13,779 nt of DNA from Bacteroidia bacterium (lineage in GTDB: Bacteria; Bacteroidota; Bacteroidia; UKL13-3): assembly GCA_019454865.1 (NCBI GenBank), contig JACFNJ010000046.1, forward strand, positions 1 through 13,779, given 5' to 3'. The position numbers and the translations under genes were made by a program. A model generated the notes under the pieces. It was not told the origin of the DNA and made no database searches. It saw nothing but the letters and a program-made list of their open reading frames with translations. This document shows, one piece after another, positions 1-6,166 of the stretch (its first letter is position 1; each line of letters opens with the position of its first letter).

Positions 1-630
1 AATACATTTAGAGCAGGCGGTACATTAAAATTTATTAACTCCAATTTAGAAAAATACACTTCATTAGGATTAGCAATTGATGGCGGAATAAACTATTACA
101 ATCCCGAAAATTTACTTTCTGTTTCGGCAGTAGTAAGCAATGCGGGCCTGCAACTAAAAACCTATCGCGATGAAAACAGAGAAAACCTGCCTTTGAATAT
201 TATGCTTGGCTTCAGCAAAAAATTCAAACACAACCCATTGCGCGTTTCAGTAACTGCACACAACCTGCAAAGTCCTGGCAAATTATTATATGCTAATGCT
301 GCTCGCCCCGGACAAAACAAAGACTTAACCACCGGACAAATTGTTTTAGAAAATATTACCGTATTGGATAAAATTGCTGCTCACCTAAATGTAAGTACGG
401 AAATATTGTTGGGTAAATTTATGTATGTAGGATTTGGCTATAACCACCTGCGTAGATATGAAATGAAACTTAACAACACAAGCGGAACAGCCGGCTTTGG
501 TTGGGGCTTTGGTATAAAAATGAAGAAACTGCAAGTAGCTTACGGTAGTGCTGCATACCATGCGGCTTATGCTACCAATTCATTTAGTTGTGTTATTTTT
601 ATTAATGAATTTTCGAAAAACAAAAACTAA
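1..630 (+). CDS. porQ: PorQ, type IX secretion system outer-membrane protein (3' part)
   Basis: The frame is open from the first base of the window, so this is the C-terminal 209 residues of a longer protein; the family is usually about 330-350 residues. PorQ is an outer-membrane beta-barrel protein of the type IX secretion system, which exports and anchors cargo proteins in Bacteroidota. The visible part alternates short hydrophobic and polar stretches ending in Asn, Gly or aromatic residues, as expected for barrel strands. It has the family-like run around residues 53-90, with NAGLQLK, then LPLNIMLGFSKKFKHNPLR and SVTAHNLQSPGK. A TTG at 193 could be mistaken for a start, but homology-like sequence continues upstream of it. 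The gene ends 9 bases before cmk, an arrangement common in this phylum, so the two are probably cotranscribed. The identification rests on sequence pattern and neighbour; the PorV/PorQ barrel class is the only alternative I considered. Confidence 0.82.
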   Translation, partial: NTFRAGGTLKFINSNLEKYTSLGLAIDGGINYYNPENLLSVSAVVSNAGLQLKTYRDENRENLPLNIMLGFSKKFKHNPLRVSVTAHNLQSPGKLLYANAARPGQNKDLTTGQIVLENITVLDKIAAHLNVSTEILLGKFMYVGFGYNHLRRYEMKLNNTSGTAGFGWGFGIKMKKLQVAYGSAAYHAAYATNSFSCVIFINEFSKNKN

Positions 631-639
631 TTTTACCAA

Positions 640-1329
640 ATGAAAATAGTAATAGCAATTGACGGATATTCATCATGCGGCAAAAGCACATTAGCAAAAC
701 AACTTGCTGCTAAATTAGGATACAAATACGTAGATACCGGTGCAATGTATCGTGCAGTTACGCTATATTTTCTTCGCTTCCAAATTGATTTGTTTCATCC
801 CGAACAAATTGAAAACGCACTTAACCAAATACAGCTAACATTTGAAATAAATGCCTCAACTAACACACAAGATATATTACTTAACGGAGAAAATATTGAG
901 AATGAAATTCGTGTAAACCCGCGAGTTGCAAGTATGGTGAGTGATGTAAGTGCAATAAGTGATGTAAGGAAATTTTTAGTAAAGCAACAAAAAGAGATGG
1001 GCGCAGCCAAAGGAATAGTAATGGATGGAAGAGATATTGGCACTGTTGTTTTTCCGGATGCTGAACTTAAATTATTTGTAACTGCCGATCCATTAATTCG
1101 TGCTAACCGAAGACTAAGTGAGTTACAAGAAAAAGGGCAAAATACAACCTTAGAAGAAGTATTGGCAAACTTAGAAAAACGTGATCATATAGACAGTACA
1201 CGTGCTGACAGCCCTCTAAAACAAGCCGATGACGCAATAGTAATAGATAACTCACACCTTACCCGCGAAGAGCAATTAGAAAAAGTTTTACAGTTGGTAA
1301 ACCAAAAACTTTTGTCGGCCAATTTGTAA
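640..1329 (+). CDS. cmk: Cytidylate kinase
   Basis: Cytoplasmic kinase that phosphorylates CMP and dCMP to the diphosphates with ATP, in pyrimidine nucleotide salvage and supply. At 229 residues it has the normal length. The P-loop is at residues 9-17 (GYSSCGKST), preceded by a hydrophobic strand. The nucleotide-binding DTGAMYR motif is at 32-38, the DGRDIGT motif with the conserved Arg is at 129-135, and the C-terminal part carries the RDHIDSTRADSPL segment typical of Cmk. The ATG at 640 begins directly with the first strand (MKIVIAIDG), which fixes the start; no Shine-Dalgarno sequence is visible. It follows porQ by 9 bases and probably shares its transcript. The next gene converges from the other strand with 28 bases between stop codons, and I see no strong terminator there. 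Confidence 0.96.
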   Translation: MKIVIAIDGYSSCGKSTLAKQLAAKLGYKYVDTGAMYRAVTLYFLRFQIDLFHPEQIENALNQIQLTFEINASTNTQDILLNGENIENEIRVNPRVASMVSDVSAISDVRKFLVKQQKEMGAAKGIVMDGRDIGTVVFPDAELKLFVTADPLIRANRRLSELQEKGQNTTLEEVLANLEKRDHIDSTRADSPLKQADDAIVIDNSHLTREEQLEKVLQLVNQKLLSANL

Positions 1330-1357
1330 GGTTGTTTGTAAAGTAAAAATACTTTTC

Positions 1358-2935
1358 CTACGTTTTAGGATTATTTAATTTGCTGTGTCGTTTACCGTAT
1401 AAGAAGTAAACTATTAAACCGAAAACCATCCAGCCCAAAGCTACTTTTAGTGTTTCAATATCCAATGCTATTATCATTCCGCTGCATACCAATACACCTA
1501 AAATAGGAACTAAAGGAACAAAAGGAGTTTTAAATGGTCTATCAATTGTTGGAAATTTCTTACGCATTATCCATACTCCGGCACTTACCAATACAAATGC
1601 AAACAGAGTTCCGAAACTAGTTAAATCGCCAGCTACACTACCCGGTACAAATGCGGCAAATGCCCCAACAAACACAAACAATACCATATTGGCTTTGTAT
1701 GGAGTTTTAAACTTTGGATGTAAATCAGAAAATGCTTTAGGCATCAAACCATCGTGGCTCATGCTATAAAACACACGACTTTGCCCTAAAAGCATTACTA
1801 AAATTACTGAACTAAAACCGGCTAAAATTGCAACCGTAACGCTTGTTGCCAACCATTGGTATCCGTGCATATAATTTTGTATGGCATAAGCAACGGAGGC
1901 TTCTTTACCTGTAGTTTTAAACTCTTGCCAATTAGCAACACCGGTTAATACATGACCAAACAGAACATACAGAATTGTACAAATTACCAACGAACCCAAA
2001 ATACCAATAGGCATATCGCGTTTAGGATTTTTTGCTTCTTGTGCTGCTGTACTTACCGCATCAAAACCAATGAATGCAAAGAAAACTATTGCAGCACCTC
2101 CTAACACACCGCCCCAGCCGTATTTAAAAACAGAATCATGACCGGGAGTACCTTGCGGTATAAAATAAGGCACTTGGTTATCCGGATTTATAAACTGCCA
2201 ACCAACAACAATAAACATTAAAACAATTACAACTTTTACAAACACAATGATTGCATTAACCATTGCACTCTCTTGTGTACCTTTAATTAAAACCAAAGTT
2301 AGAAGTAATAAAATAACTAATGCAGGAAGGTTAATAAATCCTGTAGTGGTAGATACCATACCTATTAATTGCTGAGGAAGCATACTGTATTGGTCATCGG
2401 TTAAAAGCAATTCACCATTTTTAACCATTGCTGCCCATTCAGGCTTAAATGAAGTAATAGAAGTAAGGTTTTCAGCAGTTACCCGATGCAAACTTTCAAA
2501 CGGACTATGACACCATTCATAAGGAATAGCACCACCAAGTAAATTATTCAGGTATTCACTCCACGCAATTGCCACGGTAGCAGCCCCCAAAGCGTATTCC
2601 ATTATTAGTGCCCAACCAATAATCCATGCCACCAGCTCGCCCATGGTTACATAGCTGTATGCATAAGCACTTCCGGCAATAGGTATCATTGCAGCGAACT
2701 CCGCATAACATAATCCTGCAAAAGCACAACCCAATGCAGCAACTAAAAATGAAATAGTAACAGCCGGGCCGGATGCTTCGGCAGCAGCTGCAGCAGTACG
2801 AACAAATAATCCTGCTCCAATTATTGCACCAATACCCAAAGCAGTTAAATTAGCCGCTCCTAGTGTTCTTTTTAGTTCCTGTTTTTCTGCTTCCTTAAAA
2901 ATCAGATTTATATCTTTACGTTTAAATACGCTCAT
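1358..2935 (-). CDS. APC-family amino acid permease (CAT/YfnA-like)
   Basis: Integral inner-membrane transporter of the amino acid-polyamine-organocation superfamily, closest in pattern to the cationic amino acid transporter (CAT) branch. The substrate cannot be read from the sequence. The first helix carries the family's glycine-rich signature at residues 34-44 (GIGAIIGAGLF), followed by an alanine run. The second helix has CYAEFAAMIPIAGSAYAYSY, and a later helix has FFAFIGFDAVSTAAQEAKNPKRDMP, the cytoplasmic loop typical of this branch. About 12 or more hydrophobic segments are present. I chose the ATG at 2935 (MSVFKRKD, 525 residues) over an ATG seven codons upstream because family members begin in this way, with a short charged N-terminus before LKRTLG. 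It lies 68 bases downstream of holA on the same strand and could be read from the holA transcript. No clear promoter of its own was found. Confidence 0.9.
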   Translation of the reverse strand: MSVFKRKDINLIFKEAEKQELKRTLGAANLTALGIGAIIGAGLFVRTAAAAAEASGPAVTISFLVAALGCAFAGLCYAEFAAMIPIAGSAYAYSYVTMGELVAWIIGWALIMEYALGAATVAIAWSEYLNNLLGGAIPYEWCHSPFESLHRVTAENLTSITSFKPEWAAMVKNGELLLTDDQYSMLPQQLIGMVSTTTGFINLPALVILLLLTLVLIKGTQESAMVNAIIVFVKVVIVLMFIVVGWQFINPDNQVPYFIPQGTPGHDSVFKYGWGGVLGGAAIVFFAFIGFDAVSTAAQEAKNPKRDMPIGILGSLVICTILYVLFGHVLTGVANWQEFKTTGKEASVAYAIQNYMHGYQWLATSVTVAILAGFSSVILVMLLGQSRVFYSMSHDGLMPKAFSDLHPKFKTPYKANMVLFVFVGAFAAFVPGSVAGDLTSFGTLFAFVLVSAGVWIMRKKFPTIDRPFKTPFVPLVPILGVLVCSGMIIALDIETLKVALGWMVFGLIVYFLYGKRHSKLNNPKT

Positions 2936-3003
2936 ATTTATTGAATTTAAAAGCAATATAACAATGTTTTGATTAAACCAAACACAATTGTTTTTGCATT
3001 ATT

Positions 3004-4008
3004 TTATAAAATTTTAAATAATACCTCTTTTAATAATTCCTCAGGTGTAGCAGATATGTTATTAACTCCTTTGCTTTTTAAATCATACTCCTGCATAACA
3101 CGAATACAGTGTTCAAGCTCATCAGCACTAAAACGTGATGCAGCATTTAGGCAATCTTTTACTTGCATAAAATTTAGCCCGAATTGTTTCTGTAAAGTTC
3201 CGGCATCCTTAATTTTACTTTGCTTAACAACATATACTTTATTAAAAAAGTTATTTAAATTGATTAGCGTAGCTATAATGCTAAAATCTTTATTTTTAAC
3301 CATGTAATGCGCTATGTGCATTGCACGCCCTGAGTTTTTTGTAGAAATTGCATTTATTAATTCAAATACATTAAACTCTTTACTAATACCAATTTTAAGT
3401 TCAACATCGGTATCGGTTATGGTTTTATCGCCTTCTTTGTTAATAATAAGTTTTTCTAACTCATTGGAAATTTTACCCAAGTCGCTACCCAAACTATCGG
3501 CAATTAAGTTTGCACTTTTGGGCTGAATAGAAAAGCCGCGTTGTTTTAAGTAACTCTCAATCCAGTCAGGCAATTCATTAGGATATAATTTTTTTGATTC
3601 AAATACTACATGTTTACCCAATGCTTTATAAAAACGTGTCCGTTTATCTACCTTGTCTTTTTTATAACAAATTATAAGGATTGTACTTGTAAGCGGCTTA
3701 TCCAAATAAGTTTCTAATTCTTCAATTTTTTTCAAATTCTGCGCTTCTTTAACAATCAACACTTGATAATCCGACATCATCGGAAAGCGCTTAGCATGAT
3801 TAATAATAGTTAATACATCTACATCTTTGCCATACAAAACAGTTTGATTAAACCCTTTCTCCGCATCGGATAGAATATTTTTTTCAGCAAAATTACTTAT
3901 TTCGTCAATGTAGTATTGTTCTTCGCCATAAAGAAAATAAACCGGAGCAAATTTTCTTGCTTTAAGATTAGATAGTATATTTTTGAACTCAGAATTATTT
4001 ACAGCCAT
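3004..4008 (-). CDS. holA: DNA polymerase III subunit delta
   Basis: Delta subunit of the clamp-loader complex, which opens the sliding clamp during DNA replication. The protein is 334 residues, normal for the family. The N-terminal signature FAPVYFLYGEEQYYIDE lies at about residues 20-36, a degenerate AAA+ P-loop region. A strand-rich stretch follows (DYQVLIVKEAQNL, then TSTILIICYKK), then the LGSDLGKISNELEKLII helix, and a helical C-terminal collar domain ending KELLKEVLFKIL-like. I chose the ATG at 4008 (MAVNNSEF). A longer reading from 4059 would overlap the divergent neighbour and adds residues unlike the family. The start codon lies 7 bases from the ATG of the divergent nuclease-fold gene, so the holA promoter must lie inside that gene. 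A CAATTTTA at 4039-4046 (TAAAATTG on this strand) is a possible imperfect -7 box. Confidence 0.93.
   Translation of the reverse strand: MAVNNSEFKNILSNLKARKFAPVYFLYGEEQYYIDEISNFAEKNILSDAEKGFNQTVLYGKDVDVLTIINHAKRFPMMSDYQVLIVKEAQNLKKIEELETYLDKPLTSTILIICYKKDKVDKRTRFYKALGKHVVFESKKLYPNELPDWIESYLKQRGFSIQPKSANLIADSLGSDLGKISNELEKLIINKEGDKTITDTDVELKIGISKEFNVFELINAISTKNSGRAMHIAHYMVKNKDFSIIATLINLNNFFNKVYVVKQSKIKDAGTLQKQFGLNFMQVKDCLNAASRFSADELEHCIRVMQEYDLKSKGVNNISATPEELLKEVLFKIL
3957..3985 (+). promoter_or_regulatory. Bacteroidota-type promoter for the nuclease-fold gene, inside holA
   Basis: TTG at 3957-3959, an 18-base spacer, then TATTTTTG at 3978-3985, an exact match to the TAnnTTTG -7 consensus of the primary sigma factor of this phylum. 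Transcription would start near 3990, about 25 bases before the ATG at 4016. The element lies within the first codons of holA on the opposite strand. The match is by eye; AT-rich sequence can give such matches by chance. Confidence 0.5.
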
Positions 4009-4015
4009 TTGATTG

Positions 4016-4462
4016 ATGCAACTTAATTTTCCAACATACAATTTTAAGATTAAAAACAAGGAAAACAGACATTATATTTTTGATATTGTTAGAAAAAAGT
4101 TTTTTGTACTTACCCCCGAAGAGTGGGTAAGGCAGCATTTAATACACTTTTTAATAGAAAATTGCAGGTGTCCGATTGGGTTAATTGCGGTGGAAAAAAA
4201 ACTCACAATACATGGTTTAACCAAGCGATTTGATGTGGTTGTATTCAATTTGGATGGAACTCCGCTATTGTTGGCAGAATGTAAAGCACCGCAAATTCCG
4301 ATAAATGAAAATGTATTTATACAAGCAGGCATGTACAACAAAGTACTGCAAGTGAAAAATGTGGTTGTAACAAATGGTATTGAACTATTATATTGTAAAT
4401 ACACCACCGATTTTAGTACGTATAAGTTAGAAAAATCAATCCCGCCATTTCCATTTCAATAA
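4016..4462 (+). CDS. Small PD-(D/E)XK nuclease-fold protein (HSDR_N-type domain)
   Basis: A 148-residue protein made almost entirely of a domain like the N-terminal nuclease domain of type I restriction HsdR subunits (HSDR_N_2 type). Visible features are the start IFDIVRKKFFVLTPEEWVRQH at residues 21-41, a likely conserved Glu in VEKKL (60), the catalytic Asp in KRFDVVVF (73), the E-C-K of the (D/E)XK motif at 88-90, and a downstream QAGMYN (103-108) resembling the Q-x-x-x-Y motif of the RecB-type fold. No helicase or methylase genes are nearby, so this is not a restriction system. Similar stand-alone proteins are commonly found next to holA in Bacteroidota, and a replication or repair role is a guess from that position. 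The ATG at 4016 is preferred over a TTG one codon upstream. Its promoter appears to lie inside holA (3957-3985). Confidence 0.85.
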   Translation: MQLNFPTYNFKIKNKENRHYIFDIVRKKFFVLTPEEWVRQHLIHFLIENCRCPIGLIAVEKKLTIHGLTKRFDVVVFNLDGTPLLLAECKAPQIPINENVFIQAGMYNKVLQVKNVVVTNGIELLYCKYTTDFSTYKLEKSIPPFPFQ

Positions 4463-4495
4463 ATATTACCCTAAAATAATTTTCTCTCTTCTTTA

Positions 4496-4503
4496 TATCT
4501 TTG
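4496..4503 (+). promoter_or_regulatory. -7 element of the AIM24-family gene promoter
   Basis: TATCTTTG matches TAnnTTTG exactly and lies 20 bases before the ATG at 4524, giving a short leader of about 15 bases. I found no convincing TTG element at the expected distance upstream, so only the -7 box is marked. Confidence 0.45.
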
Positions 4504-4523
4504 CACCAAACTAATAATAATAT

Positions 4524-5318
4524 ATGCGAACAAACCACGAAATTGATTACCGCATTTTAGGAAATGAAATGCAATGTGTAGAAATTGAATTAGACCCTAA
4601 CGAGAGCGTAATAGCTGAACCCGGCAGCTTTATGATGATGGATAACGGGATAGAAATGGAAACTATTTTTGGTGATGGTTCAAGCCAAAACAAAGGAATT
4701 TTTGGAAAATTATTAACTGCCGGCAAACGCGTACTTACCGGAGAAAGTCTTTTTATGACGGCATATTCCAATATTAGTCAAGGCAAAAAACAAGTAAACT
4801 TTGCTGCACCCTACCCGGGCAGAATAATTCCTTTAGATTTATACCATTTGGGTGGTAGAGTTATTTGCCAAAAAGATTCATTTTTGTGTGCTGCTAAAGG
4901 TGTTGCTGTAGGGATTGAGTTTCAAAAAAAATTAGGTGCCGGATTGTTTGGTGGTGAAGGATTTATAATGCAAAAACTTGAAGGTGATGGAATGGCTTTT
5001 GTTCATAGTGGAGGACATGTAATTGAGCGTACTTTGCAACCAGGTGAAGTATTAAAAATAGATACCGGCTGTATTGTTGCATTTACAAAAGATATTCATT
5101 ACGATATTCAATTTGTTGGTGGTATTAAAAATACGTTGTTTGGTGGCGAAGGAATTTTTTATGCAACCCTTTCCGGTGTTGGTAAAGTTTGGATTCAAAC
5201 ATTACCTATTAGCCGGCTTGCAGGAAGAATTGTAGCTTATGGCACATACCGAAGAAAAGAAGAAGGTAGTGTATTGGGCGGTTTAGGAAACTTGCTGGAT
5301 GGTGATGGACGCTGGTAG
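4524..5318 (+). CDS. AIM24 family protein (TIGR00266 type)
   Basis: A 264-residue protein of the AIM24/TIGR00266 family, whose length and glycine-rich repeating beta pattern it shares. The mitochondrial relative AIM24 affects cristae organisation in yeast; the bacterial function is not established. Visible family hallmarks are ELDPNESVIAEPGSFMMMD near the N-terminus, the GIFGKLLTAGKRVLTGESLFMT segment at about residues 58-80, and the glycine-rich KKLGAGLFGGEGFIMQKLEGDGMAFVHSGG segment at about 138-165. Near the C-terminus come NTLFGGEGIFYATLSGVGKVWIQTLP and a tail rich in Gly. The pattern fits repeated short beta-strand units of a beta-helix-like fold. There is no signal peptide and no membrane segment. 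The ATG at 4524 follows a good -7 box and is the first in frame. A strong terminator follows directly, and the 61-base gap from the preceding gene plus its own promoter suggests it is transcribed alone. Confidence 0.88.
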   Translation: MRTNHEIDYRILGNEMQCVEIELDPNESVIAEPGSFMMMDNGIEMETIFGDGSSQNKGIFGKLLTAGKRVLTGESLFMTAYSNISQGKKQVNFAAPYPGRIIPLDLYHLGGRVICQKDSFLCAAKGVAVGIEFQKKLGAGLFGGEGFIMQKLEGDGMAFVHSGGHVIERTLQPGEVLKIDTGCIVAFTKDIHYDIQFVGGIKNTLFGGEGIFYATLSGVGKVWIQTLPISRLAGRIVAYGTYRRKEEGSVLGGLGNLLDGDGRW

Positions 5319-5336
5319 AAAGTTTTTAAACTAATA

Positions 5337-5380
5337 AAAAAGCTCATTTCGAACTATTCTGAAATGAGCTTTTTGTTTTT
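5337..5380. terminator. Bidirectional intrinsic terminator
   Basis: A 14-base-pair hairpin with arms 5337-5350 and 5361-5374 (core AGCTCATTTC / GAAATGAGCT), a 10-base loop, an A-run on the left and a T-run (to 5380) on the right. It serves the AIM24 gene on the plus strand and the coiled-coil gene (5895-5398) on the minus strand. Confidence 0.92.
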
Positions 5381-5397
5381 ATTAAACACCAAAAAAA

Positions 5398-5895
5398 TTA
5401 TTGGTTATTTATGGTTTGAGAAACTTTATTCAACTTTAAATTAACTTTATCCAACTGTTTTTGTGTCTTACTTATTTTTTTGCTATTATTCTCTGCATTT
5501 TTAATTGCGCTGTTTAATTTGTCTTGCTGTTTACTTTGCTTTTTAGCTACTTTCACATATTGTGCTGTAGCTTTTTCAGCTACTTTTGCATCTTTTGAGG
5601 CTTGTTTAGCTTCCTTTTTCCCTTGATCAACTTTTGAACTGCTTTTCATTAAATCTTTTTTAGCTTCATCGGAGCTTTTACGCGCATCATTAACTTCTGC
5701 AGTAATGGTTGCTAATTCGTTTCTGGAAATTGATACAATTGTGTCTAATTCTACTTGTTTTAATTTCAATTCATTTAATTTAGTCATTAATTGAACAGAT
5801 TTTGCTTGCAGTTTGCTCTCGTCTTTATTTGTTTGTGCAAACCCAATGGAAAAAGTAAGAACTGCCGTTACAAAAAGTAAGAATAGTTTTTTCAT
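5398..5895 (-). CDS. Small secreted lysine-rich coiled-coil protein, function unknown
   Basis: A 165-residue protein that I do not recognise as a named family. Residues 1-20 form a typical signal peptide: MKK, then a hydrophobic core (LFLLFVTAVLTFSIG), with likely cleavage after FAQ or just before it. The protein is therefore predicted to be periplasmic or exported. The rest (about residues 24-165) is almost wholly polar and rich in Lys, Gln, Ser, Ala and Asn, with Leu/Val/Ile at coiled-coil-like spacing and no Cys. It looks like one or two long helices broken around residue 50 (ELDTIVSISRNELATI) and residue 85. There is no lipobox, LysM, OmpA or other recognisable domain and no type IX sorting tail. 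It is transcribed alone from a -7 box at 5935-5942 and ends at the shared terminator. It could be a spacer or scaffold in the periplasm, but that is inference. Confidence 0.75.
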   Translation of the reverse strand: MKKLFLLFVTAVLTFSIGFAQTNKDESKLQAKSVQLMTKLNELKLKQVELDTIVSISRNELATITAEVNDARKSSDEAKKDLMKSSSKVDQGKKEAKQASKDAKVAEKATAQYVKVAKKQSKQQDKLNSAIKNAENNSKKISKTQKQLDKVNLKLNKVSQTINNQ

Positions 5896-5934
5896 AATAG
5901 TTTAAGCTTTATAATTTGGTTTTAATTGAAGGCT

Positions 5935-5942
5935 CAAATTTA
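5935..5942 (-). promoter_or_regulatory. -7 element for the secreted coiled-coil gene
   Basis: On the minus strand this reads TAAATTTG, an exact TAnnTTTG match 40 bases before the ATG at 5895. No good -33 TTG was found at the normal distance. The palindrome at 5958-5970 sits where that element would be, which could mean activator-dependent or repressed transcription. Confidence 0.45.
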
Positions 5943-5957
5943 AGTAAAAATAATATG

Positions 5958-5982
5958 CTGACATGGTCAGAAATACATGTAT
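5958..5982. repeat. Two adjacent short palindromes between divergent genes
   Basis: CTGACATGGTCAG (5958-5970) has 5-base inverted arms around a 3-base centre. ATACATGTAT (5973-5982) is a perfect 10-base palindrome two bases further on. Both lie in the 271-base region between the divergent coiled-coil gene and the condensin-like operon, just upstream of the coiled-coil gene's -7 box. They are possible binding sites for a dimeric regulator. Nothing else in 5896-6166 is clear apart from the inverted repeat at 6090-6134; I saw no convincing plus-strand promoter and no RNA gene. Confidence 0.35.
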
Positions 5983-6089
5983 AAAATTTAATTATTATTG
6001 AATAAAGGCATAAGCAATTACATAACAATAAAAGCGTAGAATGCAATAATTAAATCAATAAAATACAAAAACACAACACGCTCAATAGC

Positions 6090-6134
6090 TTGCAAACTGT
6101 GTAAAAAAGGTGGGTAACTACACAAACACTGCAA
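6090..6134 (+). repeat. Interrupted inverted repeat in the probable leader of the condensin-like operon
   Basis: The outer arms are TTGCA (6090-6094) and TGCAA (6130-6134); the inner arms are TGTGTA (6098-6103) and TACACA (6119-6124). An internal loop separates the two pairs, and the apical loop is 15 bases with a GGTGGG run. If transcribed it would form a modest stem-loop ending 32 bases before the ATG at 6167. It may be a regulatory leader or chance. Confidence 0.25.
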
Positions 6135-6166
6135 TTAAATTGTACCCAAAATATTTACATAAAACT

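Noticed and set aside
1340..1356. Hairpin AAAGTA/TACTTT between convergent cmk and the permease
   Set aside because: Only six weak AT-rich pairs with a short T-run on one side and none on the other; not strong enough to call a terminator.
4016..4462. Remnant of a type I restriction-modification system
   Set aside because: No hsdM or hsdS sequence is nearby, the domain is complete and not truncated by a frameshift, and the holA neighbourhood is typical of the phylum.
6110..6166. N-terminal extension of the SMC-like ATPase from GTG 6110
   Set aside because: The 19 added residues do not resemble an SMC N-terminus and the GTG lies in an inverted-repeat loop; ATG 6167 starts directly before the first head strand.
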